Assembly: GCA_024277695.1 (NCBI GenBank)
Contig: JAJRUR010000115.1
Location: 1 to 6,290, forward strand
Source: Bacteroidota bacterium
GTDB lineage: Bacteria > Bacteroidota > Bacteroidia > Chitinophagales > Saprospiraceae
Length of the DNA stretch: 6,290 nt
Direction of reading: 5' to 3'
This document shows positions 1 to 6,190 of this stretch, one piece after another. The notes under the pieces were generated by a model. That model was given only the letters and a program-made list of their open reading frames with translations. It was not told where the DNA came from and searched no databases. The stretch's first letter is position 1. Every line of letters starts with the position of its first letter. The position numbers and the translations under genes were made by a program.

Positions 1-956
1 ACACACCAATCGACGACTGTCCAGCTTCTAATGATTTTTTGGCTGCCCTCACATATATTGGACAAGGTGTTATCCGTATATCCTACCAAAACATTGCAAG
101 TAGGACCGTCGAGCAGGATTCCGTTGATTGTAGGCCATCCGGTGACATCCGGTTCGAGGCTTGCACCACATTCTCCCAAGTAGTTTGGAGGCAACACCAA
201 ACTATCTAAGGTCAAAGGAGTCAAAGTAATGGTCTGTGTACAGGTGGAGACATTTCCGGAAGGGTCAGTAGCAGTCCAAACTCGGATCACTTCACTATTG
301 CAGGCATCTCCGGTCTGCGTGTCTTCATACTCTAGGGTCATATCACCACAGGCATCATAAGCTATGACGGCACCAAAGACTGCAGGGTCTAGATTGGTCC
401 CACAAACTACCGTGGTATCGCTACATTGTAGTACGGGTTTCGTTTTGTCTTCAATAAATACTTTGCCCCAGCATCGGTTACCAAAGAAGGGGTCGATGAC
501 AGTGACATTTAGCGTATCGCCTATATGTTCTGCAGTAGCCACGTCACCGTAAGAAGTGCCCTGATCATCTGTAAGAAGCACTTCGTATCGCTCATAACAG
601 GCATAGTTATCTCCTTCGAGGATCATATCCGGTGTGATTTTGGCTTCGCAGTTTTCGTCGAGAGATACTTGGACGAAGTCGTTGCATTGCATGCTAAAGA
701 ATTCGGGGTCATGTTCGATGATGATGACTTCGAAGCTACATTCGCTGACATTTCCGCTGGCATCCGTTGCTGTCCAAGTTTGGACATACTCTCCGATTCC
801 GAAAAAGTCATTGGACGTAAGTCCGGAAGTGTCTGTCTGTAAAATACTGGGGTTGGGGTCACAGTTATCGGTAGCTAAGATGTTGTAGTTAATAAATGCG
901 CCACATTGGCCGGGATCGAGGTTAATGGTAAAGCCCAGAGGACAATCCAAGACCGG
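1..956 (-). repeat. Tail of HYR-like modules (residues 1575-1892), continuing beyond the window
   Basis: Four modules can be separated. Residues 1575-1657 (956-708) are the most canonical HYR-type copy, with FTINLDPGQCGAFINY and QTWTATDASGNVSECSF. Residues 1658-1747 (707-438) are a divergent module with VSLDENCEAKITPDMILEG, ACYERYEVLLTD and GNRCWGKVFIEDK. Residues 1748-1820 (437-219) carry VIRVWTATDPSGNVSTC. Residues 1821-1892 (218-1) have LVLPPNYLGECG, VTGWPT, ICEGSQKIIRSWTVVDWC and are cut by the edge. This order of module types is one I associate with long Saprospiria surface proteins. Regularly placed Cys residues suggest one or two disulfides per module. Confidence 0.7.
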
Positions 957-3900
957 CGCAATGCGATCTTCCAGAGTCACGGTTGCCTGGCATTGGGACG
1001 AGTTGCCACAATCGTCTGTAACCGTGAGGGTGACCATCGCCTCTGAACCATTGGCGCAATTAAAAGTGGATTGGTCGAGGGAAAGACTGACATCACCGCA
1101 GTTGTCCATACTACCGTTATTGATCATATCGGGTGTGATGACAGCTTCTCCATTTTCATCTACCTGTACGGTAATGTCTTGACAGAGGGCTTGAGGATTG
1201 GTGATATCTGCGACTGTAATGGTTTGGGTTTTTTGTGTTTGATTGGCGCAAGCATCTGTAGCGATCCAAGTTCTAGTGACTGTACCGGTATTATTGCATC
1301 CGGTGAGATTGGTCGAATTGAAGAATCCTATTTGGACGGTATCCTGAGGTGGAAGTAATATCATTGTCTGCCCGTCATTCAAAGCACCGGGCGATTCTGC
1401 TGCGGGCATTTGCCAACTAAAGTCTCTTCCATAGCTTCCGGAGCCTACTTTTTGTAATGATTGGCCGATGTTGGTAGTAAAGTCTTCAAATACACCGATA
1501 TCCATGGACATCATGCCAGCTGCAGGACCATCATTGGCGGTAAAAGAACCTTCGTAACTGATAAATTCGATGACTTCATTGCCATTGCGCACGAGGGCAA
1601 TTCCATCCGGTGCACCGTTCTGAATACCATTAGGAGGGAATGGGATAAAAATTGTTCCGAAGCCATTAGATTGGTCCGGAAGGGTACCGGAAAGTGATAT
1701 AGCATTATAGGCATTGCCGTTGTTGCCATTGTACAAGAATACCGTAAAAGCGGACATGTCTGTACCGGCTGTACCGGCTATTTCTATAAATTCGCCTACG
1801 TCAGCACCACCGTTATCGTAGTGAAATTCATTGATCCAGAAGTCACTCCGATCTGCACCTGTACAGTTATCGGAAGCATCGTTGACCATACCTGTGCTAC
1901 TCAAGTCAAAAGGATCTTGATCGCAAGAGAGTGTAATATCTGCAGGTACGGTAAAGTCCGGCGGTGTAGTATCTTGTACTGTAATCACTTGGTCAAAAGT
2001 ACTGGCATTGCCACAATCGTCACGCACCATAAAAGTACGGGTGATGGTACCGGTATAGTTTCCACAGCCATTGAGTTGGATATCATCGGTAAAGCTAACG
2101 GATACCATACCACAGTTGTCCATTGCGTCGGTGACTGTGCCGGTGACACTGAGGTCAAAGGCATTTTGATCACAATCAATCGTGATGTCATCCACTTCCG
2201 TAAATGTAGGGCCTTCATTATCGATGATTACTATCATTTGCGTATCTCGGATTTCGTTCATGCAGGCATCGATTGCAGACCATATACGAACTATAGTATC
2301 TTGTGATCTACAATTTCCGAATAATCGGGTCTCGCTGAACATGACGGGGATGCCTGTGCCTGAAGAGATTACAGACTGTCCGGCATTGAGGTCTCCGGGT
2401 GACTGTGTAGTGGGACCTGTCCAACTAAAGTCTAGTCCCATGGCACCACTACCAGTACGCTGAAGAGATTGACCTACCGGTGTTCCGCTATTTTCACTGA
2501 CTCCAACATTGGTGGACATCATTCCGTTGGCTGGGCCATCCGTAGCTGTAAAGTCTCCTTCATAGCTAATAAATTCGATGACTGTTCCCAAAGGATCAAC
2601 AAGTGCTAATCCGTCGGGGGCTCCATTTTGGATGCCTGGCTGTAAGAAATGAAGAGCACCTGCCATATTGCCTTCATCGTCTATGGTTCCGCTGAGTGCT
2701 ATGGTATTGTACATAGCTCCGTTGTTGCCGTTGTAGAGTACTACTGACCACCCGGTCAGGTCTAGTCCTGCGGGTCCGGCTATTTCGACCATTTCGCCTA
2801 CATCTCCCCCTGCATTATCGTAGTGAAACTCATTGATCCAAACGCCGACCATTCCTCCTGTGATATTACAGTCATCCGATGCTGTAATAAGCGGAGGATT
2901 GGGGATAGTATCTTGACAGGCGATCATAGTATCGTTAGGTATTGGGCTGTCAAAAGTAGGGGCTTGCATATCTGGTAAGATATTGAAGCTAGTCATCACG
3001 GAGTCAGTATTGCCGCAAGCATCCGTTGCTGTCCAAGTATAGGTTACGGTACGACCTGAGCAGATATCTCCTACTGTTGTGGAGCTTTTGACGACGGAGA
3101 CATTTCCGCAGTCATCCATTGCAGTGAGATCTTCTTGGGCCGGCATATTGGCTGAGCAAGGAATATCCGCAATGGGGTCGGGTAGGCTGTCAAAAACGGG
3201 TTTGGTAGTATCTTGGGTGATAATCGTTTGTGTATGGATGATGCTATTACCACAAGCATCCGTTGCTGTCCAGGTTCTGACTATAGTATCTATCACAGGA
3301 CAAGTACCCGGAGTAATCGTTTCTGTAAAGATGACAGGAGTAGCCGGTCCAGCTACGGAAGGTAAAAAGCTCTGCCCTGAGTTGATATCTCCGGGAGAAT
3401 CTGCAACGGGTCCTGTCCAGCTAAAATCTGAAGCTTGAGATCCTGGGCCACCCGTTCGTTGCAAGGATTCGCCTATTTGGGTTCCTCCATTTTCAGAAAC
3501 TCCAACATCGGTGGAAGTCAATCCGTTGGCAGGACCATTTGTGGCTGTAAAGCTACCCTCATAACTGAGAAACTCAATAACTAGGTTAGCCGGATCTACA
3601 AATGCGATACCATCCGGAGCGCCATTTTGCATACTGCCGGTCAAAAAGTATAAGGCTCCAAATCCATTGCTTTCATCATCGATGATTCCTGAGAGGTTAA
3701 TCGTATTGTATTGTGTGCCGTTGCTGCCATTATAGAGTACTATGGTATAGCCACTAAGGTCTGTGCCGGCTGTACCGGCTATTTCGACCATTTCACCGAC
3801 ATCAGCACCTCCATTATCGTAGTGAAATTCGTTGATCCATAGTTCTGTTGCCGGAGCTGTAGTCCCCATATCACAATTATCCGTAGCGGTGAGTGTATCT

Positions 3901-5678
3901 GCCGATGGTGCTGCACAATCGATCAAAGTATCCATAGGCAGAGCTTCGTTAAATAGTGGCGGAGTGGTGTCTTGGACGGTGATGATTTGGTTACAAGTAG
4001 CTAGTCCACCGGATACGGTATCTGTAACTGACCAAGTTCTTGTGATGGTTTTTTCATTGGCGCAAGCCCCTTGCGTTTCTACATCGGTATATGTGGGAGT
4101 CCCGTTGGGTGAAGTAGCCATGCCGGTGATTAGGGGGTCTGTGGAGTTTTCACAATTGATGGTAGTATCCGTTGGGCAAGTAATGGTAGTAGGTGTAGGG
4201 GCAAGTACGGTAGCTACCACGACGATGGTGTCTCCGAAGCAGAGATCTTGAGCACTATTAAATGGGTTAGAAGAGTTAGGTATGATAGTATAGGTAGCTG
4301 TGCCTGGGGCCATTGTGCTATTGCTTAGGGTTTGGACGATATCAAAAACTGCGGTTTCTATACCGGCCGTATCGTATATTTCGGTCATCCCGGGAGTGGC
4401 ACCTGTGATTCCGGGGTCTGATACGACAGTCCAGCTGATTTCTACGGGATATCCTGCCAGGTCGGGTCGGGTAGATGTCGTATTGACCATATCAATATCC
4501 CACTGGGCAGTACCTCCGCTCGGTATCGTTATGTCTGCCGGATCTATGACATTGGGTGCCGGATAGACTGTAGAGAGTCCGACAAGGTGATCGGCGAGTG
4601 TGCAGGTTGGGTCGTCGGTTTTTTGAATATTGGTCAGGGAGATGGTGATGCGTCCGCGATCGAAGTTGCCGGTTTGGTTGATCAGTACCGGTGGTGGGGA
4701 AAGACTTTTGGTATTGAGGGGGTTTGTATTAGAGACTGTGAGTCCCGAGTAGATAATAGGAAAACTATTGTCATCCGTTAGGTCTTCGGGATGAGCCGGA
4801 CTGCTGGCATTCTGTATGACGAGATCAAAAGTGACTCCATTGGGTGGTTCTGTGGTAGAAATATCAATATCTACGGTATCACCTGAACACATCGTGGTAC
4901 TATTGAGCGTAGAGCTAATATCCGTACAAGCCTGTACAGCAGTACCTTCGAGGATAAAATTATCAAAAGCAAATTCTTCGCTGGCACCATCAAAAGAGAG
5001 TTCGATACGGAATTCGACTTTGTCGCCATCGGGTATGGTGAAACTAAATTCTTGAAAATTATTGGATAGGGCTGTACCGGCTACGGGTTGTGCAGAGACT
5101 TCATTATTGCAGTCTGTACCCGAAAACCCGCCATTGCCTGTACTGATCTCACAGGTCGAGGTAATATTATCCAGTTGGATGAGGTCTTCGTTAAAGTTAT
5201 CTCCATTGGCATTGTCAAATCTAAATTTAAGGGCCTGAACCCAACCATCATGAATAGTAGGGGGCGTATAATCTACTCGATAGGAAACTACAGCACCATC
5301 AGCTCGATCGTATCGATTGGCGCCTTGGTTACCTTTGGCAAAACTACCTTTGAAGGTGAGATTGGTATATCCGGTTATCGTGATTTCGTTGAAGTCGATA
5401 TTTTTATAATCCATACCATCACCCCCGTTATCATCCGTATCTTCGGCGGCAAAATAGAAGGAGCCACTTTGTCCGGTATAGCTAGCTCCTGTAGAGATGT
5501 TTGAGCCATCCGTTCTATTAAAATAGTCGTGGTTACCGTCATTAAATTCGGCAGATCCGGAATAACGGCTACCTCCGCTGCCATCCGTTTCGAAGTCTTC
5601 CTGCCAGATAACTGATTGGGCTTGAAGTCCGAAAGAAATCAAGAGAAGTACCAATACCGAGTAAATAAGTTTGATCAT
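1..5678 (-). CDS. Giant secreted multi-domain surface protein with HYR-like modules and three nested lamin-tail (LTD) domains; 3' end beyond the window
   Basis: At least 1892 codons are open from the ATG at 5676-5678 to the left edge. The start is followed at once by a signal peptide (MIKLIYSVLVLLLISFGLQA, likely cut before Gln21; no lipobox Cys). In order: an Asp/Asn-rich N-terminal domain (residues 22-245), a PKD/Ig-like stretch (246-496), HYR-like module 1 (497-573), three LTD-containing units (574-906, 907-1239, 1240-1574), and further HYR-like modules (1575-1892). Most modules begin near a Pro after QDTTPP-type linkers, carry a central D(N/D)C, and close with a motif like TWTATDACGN. The role is inferred: an exported adhesin or matrix-type protein of Bacteroidota, probably a type IX secretion substrate, although the C-terminal sorting domain lies outside the window. 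No catalytic domain is visible. There is no Shine-Dalgarno sequence; an A-rich run precedes the ATG. Long plus-strand ORFs in this interval are antisense shadows. Confidence 0.93.
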   Translation of the reverse strand, partial: MIKLIYSVLVLLLISFGLQAQSVIWQEDFETDGSGGSRYSGSAEFNDGNHDYFNRTDGSNISTGASYTGQSGSFYFAAEDTDDNGGDGMDYKNIDFNEITITGYTNLTFKGSFAKGNQGANRYDRADGAVVSYRVDYTPPTIHDGWVQALKFRFDNANGDNFNEDLIQLDNITSTCEISTGNGGFSGTDCNNEVSAQPVAGTALSNNFQEFSFTIPDGDKVEFRIELSFDGASEEFAFDNFILEGTAVQACTDISSTLNSTTMCSGDTVDIDISTTEPPNGVTFDLVIQNASSPAHPEDLTDDNSFPIIYSGLTVSNTNPLNTKSLSPPPVLINQTGNFDRGRITISLTNIQKTDDPTCTLADHLVGLSTVYPAPNVIDPADITIPSGGTAQWDIDMVNTTSTRPDLAGYPVEISWTVVSDPGITGATPGMTEIYDTAGIETAVFDIVQTLSNSTMAPGTATYTIIPNSSNPFNSAQDLCFGDTIVVVATVLAPTPTTITCPTDTTINCENSTDPLITGMATSPNGTPTYTDVETQGACANEKTITRTWSVTDTVSGGLATCNQIITVQDTTPPLFNEALPMDTLIDCAAPSADTLTATDNCDMGTTAPATELWINEFHYDNGGADVGEMVEIAGTAGTDLSGYTIVLYNGSNGTQYNTINLSGIIDDESNGFGALYFLTGSMQNGAPDGIAFVDPANLVIEFLSYEGSFTATNGPANGLTSTDVGVSENGGTQIGESLQRTGGPGSQASDFSWTGPVADSPGDINSGQSFLPSVAGPATPVIFTETITPGTCPVIDTIVRTWTATDACGNSIIHTQTIITQDTTKPVFDSLPDPIADIPCSANMPAQEDLTAMDDCGNVSVVKSSTTVGDICSGRTVTYTWTATDACGNTDSVMTSFNILPDMQAPTFDSPIPNDTMIACQDTIPNPPLITASDDCNITGGMVGVWINEFHYDNAGGDVGEMVEIAGPAGLDLTGWSVVLYNGNNGAMYNTIALSGTIDDEGNMAGALHFLQPGIQNGAPDGLALVDPLGTVIEFISYEGDFTATDGPANGMMSTNVGVSENSGTPVGQSLQRTGSGAMGLDFSWTGPTTQSPGDLNAGQSVISSGTGIPVMFSETRLFGNCRSQDTIVRIWSAIDACMNEIRDTQMIVIIDNEGPTFTEVDDITIDCDQNAFDLSVTGTVTDAMDNCGMVSVSFTDDIQLNGCGNYTGTITRTFMVRDDCGNASTFDQVITVQDTTPPDFTVPADITLSCDQDPFDLSSTGMVNDASDNCTGADRSDFWINEFHYDNGGADVGEFIEIAGTAGTDMSAFTVFLYNGNNGNAYNAISLSGTLPDQSNGFGTIFIPFPPNGIQNGAPDGIALVRNGNEVIEFISYEGSFTANDGPAAGMMSMDIGVFEDFTTNIGQSLQKVGSGSYGRDFSWQMPAAESPGALNDGQTMILLPPQDTVQIGFFNSTNLTGCNNTGTVTRTWIATDACANQTQKTQTITVADITNPQALCQDITVQVDENGEAVITPDMINNGSMDNCGDVSLSLDQSTFNCANGSEAMVTLTVTDDCGNSSQCQATVTLEDRIAPVLDCPLGFTINLDPGQCGAFINYNILATDNCDPNPSILQTDTSGLTSNDFFGIGEYVQTWTATDASGNVSECSFEVIIIEHDPEFFSMQCNDFVQVSLDENCEAKITPDMILEGDNYACYERYEVLLTDDQGTSYGDVATAEHIGDTLNVTVIDPFFGNRCWGKVFIEDKTKPVLQCSDTTVVCGTNLDPAVFGAVIAYDACGDMTLEYEDTQTGDACNSEVIRVWTATDPSGNVSTCTQTITLTPLTLDSLVLPPNYLGECGASLEPDVTGWPTINGILLDGPTCNVLVGYTDNTLSNICEGSQKIIRSWTVVDWC
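957..1961 (-). repeat. Tandem unit 3: HYR-like module split by LTD, plus intact HYR-like module (335 residues)
   Basis: The first HYR half is residues 1240-1279 (ADITLSCDQDPFDLSSTG, ends SDNCTGADRSD). The LTD is 1280-1439 (1841-1362), with WINEFHYDNGGADVGEFIE, LPDQSNGFGTIFIPFPPN, IQNGAPDGIALV and FSWQMPAAESPGA. The second HYR half is 1440-1494 (TGTVTRTWIATDACAN). The following intact module, 1495-1574, is a different HYR subtype (DITVQVDENGEAVITPDMIN, LTVTDDCGN), so only the split-module part is a clear repeat of units 1 and 2. Trp-to-Trp spacing from LTD2 is 1002 bases. LTD3 has an extra Phe-Pro-Pro stretch before its IQNG motif. Confidence 0.75.
1962..2960 (-). repeat. Tandem unit 2: HYR-like module split by LTD, plus intact HYR-like module (333 residues)
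   Basis: The order is the same as in unit 1. The first HYR half is residues 907-945 (ends SDDCNITGGM). The LTD is 946-1103 (2843-2370), with WINEFHYDNAGGDVGEMVE, DLTGWSVVLYNGNNG, IQNGAPDGLALVD and FSWTGPTTQSPGD. The second HYR half is 1104-1156 (TIVRIWSAIDACMN, where Gly of the usual DACGN is Met). An intact HYR-like module is 1157-1239 (TITRTFMVRDDCGN). The first Trp of this LTD is 999 bases from that of unit 1. LTD1 and LTD2 share features such as IDDE and the NGPANG/DGPANG stretch that set them apart from LTD3. Confidence 0.8.
2961..3959 (-). repeat. Tandem unit 1: HYR-like module split by LTD, plus intact HYR-like module (333 residues)
   Basis: Residues 574-612 are the first half of a HYR-like module, ending LTATDNCDMG and a short linker. 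An LTD follows at 613-771 (3842-3366), starting LWINEFHYDN and containing IAGTAGTDLSGYTIVLYNG, NGAPDGIAFVD, FLSYEGSF and FSWTGPVADSPGD. The HYR module resumes at 772-826 with VIFTETITPGTC and TIVRTWTATDACGN. An uninterrupted HYR-like module fills 827-906. The LTD type is the one known beside secreted endonuclease/exonuclease/phosphatase-family nucleases and in other extracellular proteins; no nuclease domain is present here. Confidence 0.8.
3960..4190 (-). other. HYR-like module 1 (residues 497-573)
   Basis: This first module of the HYR-like array begins with TTITCPTDTTINC, has a closing strand TITRTWSVTD and ends QDTTPP. The usual DACGN close is replaced by TVSGGLATC, so it is a somewhat divergent copy. 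It directly precedes the first LTD-containing unit. Confidence 0.65.
4191..4943 (-). other. PKD/Ig-like region (residues 246-496)
   Basis: Residue 264 is the Cys of MCSGDTVDIDIS, the usual opening of Bacteroidota PKD-like repeats. A later stretch has IVQTLSNSTM, then TYTIIP at residues 462-467, then LCFGDTIVVVATV. This matches the pattern of a QTL.N.T strand, a TYTITP strand and a C.G....V.V strand in PKD-like domains of SprB-type proteins. It probably acts as a rigid extracellular spacer between the N-terminal domain and the HYR-like array. The exact number of sub-domains (one or two) cannot be settled by eye. Confidence 0.6.
4944..5615 (-). other. N-terminal beta-rich domain (residues 22-245)
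   Basis: The domain starts VIWQEDFETDGSGGSRYSGS and ends with a strand pattern EFAFDNFILEG. The alternating hydrophobic pattern and frequent aromatic residues suggest a jelly-roll or lectin-like beta sandwich. Similar N-terminal WQEDFET...NDG..D.FNRTDG segments occur at the front of many large secreted Bacteroidota proteins; this is recognition from memory, not a search. An acidic loop at residues 79-90 (EDTDDNGGDGMD) looks able to bind calcium. A Cys pair (in TSTCEIS and GTDCNN) could form a disulfide. Ligand unknown. Confidence 0.6.
5619..5678 (-). other. Signal peptide of the giant surface protein
   Basis: Residues 1-20 have a Lys at position 3, a hydrophobic core (IYSVLVLLLISFG) and the end LQA, followed by QS, which is a typical signal peptidase I site. 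There is no Cys at +1, so this is not a lipoprotein. It supports export across the inner membrane and also supports the chosen start codon. Confidence 0.9.
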
Positions 5679-5704
5679 GAGATTGGTTTTTTTTAAAAAG
5701 AAAT

Positions 5705-5729
5705 CATCGTTGCCTTCGTCTCAACGATG
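5705..5729 (-). promoter_or_regulatory. Stem-loop in the 5' leader of the giant gene
   Basis: A perfect 8-bp inverted repeat (catcgttg / caacgatg) encloses a 9-base loop. Its near edge is 26 bases upstream of the ATG at 5678, so a transcript of the large gene starting upstream would carry it. One arm overlaps a direct repeat, cgatgtat at 5725-5732 and 5735-5742. There is no U-run directly after the stem in the sense direction, so it does not look like an intrinsic terminator. Possible roles are mRNA stabilisation or a protein-binding site; none is shown. Confidence 0.4.
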
Positions 5730-5983
5730 TATTTCGATGTATAAATATTTGTTTTTTAGCTAGTAATACACTACTACTTTTGATAATGTAATAACATGTC
5801 CTCTTCCGCTCACAAAATATGTTCATTTTATCTAAAATGATAATTTAAACATAACAAAAACCATACTAAACTGCTCTAAGGTATTCGTTTTAAATTTTGT
5901 TTTGGATCTATGCGGATAAGATATTGGTATTTAGGGTTGGATTAGTGTAGAAAGGCCAATACCGTGAACGAGTCTGACAAAGT

Positions 5984-6016
5984 CATAGAAAGCCCTTATC
6001 TCGATAGTTTTCTATG
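5984..6016. repeat. Inverted repeat, 8-bp arms
   Basis: The arms catagaaa (5984-5991) and tttctatg (6009-6016) are perfect complements around a 17-base spacer. It lies mid-way between the divergent genes. With an A/T-rich stem and long loop it may be chance or an operator; no function can be assigned. Confidence 0.3.
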
Positions 6017-6134
6017 CCATGCGTGATTATCCATCTATAAGCGTAACCGTATATTAATGTGTGATTGTGGGTATAGGGTTGTTGGGTTATATGTAAGAAA
6101 AAATCACATCCTACCAAAAATCAAAATTTCTCAT

Positions 6135-6142
6135 TATTTTTG
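6135..6142 (+). promoter_or_regulatory. Candidate -7 promoter element for the KilA-N gene
   Basis: TATTTTTG matches the Bacteroidota -7 consensus TAnnTTTG exactly. It lies 48 bases upstream of the ATG at 6191. No TTTG-type -33 element is present at the expected 17-23 bases upstream, so only half of the promoter is supported. A start site a few bases downstream would place the palindrome at 6153-6176 at the very 5' end of the mRNA. Confidence 0.35.
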
Positions 6143-6152
6143 AAAATATATT

Positions 6153-6176
6153 AAAGTGGTCAAATTCGACCACTTT
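6153..6176. promoter_or_regulatory. Perfect 9-bp palindrome, candidate operator or leader hairpin of the KilA-N gene
   Basis: The arms aaagtggtc (6153-6161) and gaccacttt (6168-6176) pair perfectly around a 6-base spacer (aaattc). It ends 14 bases before the start codon and begins 10 bases after the candidate -7 element. This placement suits an autoregulatory operator for the DNA-binding product or an RNA hairpin controlling translation. The following bases are ggaaaaa, not a T run, so a plus-strand terminator is unlikely. On the minus strand the stem is followed by TTAATAT, also a poor terminator tail. Confidence 0.5.
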
Positions 6177-6190
6177 GGAAAAATTTGAAT

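Larger units (their letters stand above)
5679..6190. other. AT-rich divergent intergenic region
   Basis: These 512 bases lie between the starts of two divergent genes. I see no convincing coding frame, tRNA or rRNA. The large gene's start is preceded on its own strand by a run of eight A residues (plus-strand T run 5687-5694) and has no Shine-Dalgarno sequence, as is common in Bacteroidota. A degenerate -7-like element for the large gene (TATTTTG, plus-strand 5813-5819) is one base short of TAnnTTTG and has no clear -33 partner. A 7-bp inverted repeat (tgtgatt 6060-6066 / aatcaca 6102-6108) with a 35-base gap is probably fortuitous. The clearer elements are listed separately. Confidence 0.7.

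Noticed and set aside
1821..2306. Plus-strand ORF of 161 codons
   Set aside because: It lies wholly antisense to the LTD and HYR-like coding frame, its product is a low-complexity mirror of the repeats, and no domain is recognisable. The minus-strand frame has clear motifs throughout.
1362..3842. Secreted nuclease, because of the LTD domains
   Set aside because: LTDs of this type often accompany nuclease domains, but no endonuclease/exonuclease/phosphatase motif is visible in the 1892 residues.
957..3959. CRISPR-like or non-coding tandem repeat
   Set aside because: The period is about 1 kb and the repeats are coding, in frame and diverged; there are no short identical repeats with unique spacers.
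3832..4251. Plus-strand ORF of 139 codons
   Set aside because: It is antisense to module 1 and the split-module start of the giant gene; the Val/Ser-rich product reflects reverse-complemented Thr/Asp codons.
5088..5504. Plus-strand ORF of 138 codons
   Set aside because: It is antisense to the N-terminal domain of the giant gene, with no recognisable motif or start context.
5375..5584. Minus-strand ORF of 69 codons in another frame
   Set aside because: It overlaps the well-supported N-terminal domain in a different frame and shows no motif.
5687..5694. Phase-variable homopolymer (eight A on the minus strand) before the start codon
   Set aside because: The tract is short and outside the coding frame; A-rich leaders are usual in Bacteroidota, so slippage control is not supported.
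5813..5819. Promoter -7 element for the giant gene (TATTTTG on the minus strand)
   Set aside because: It is one base short of TAnnTTTG and lacks a clear -33 element at the right distance; noted under the intergenic region only.
6153..6176. Intrinsic terminator
   Set aside because: Neither side of the stem is followed by a proper T run on the transcribed strand, and no gene ends nearby.
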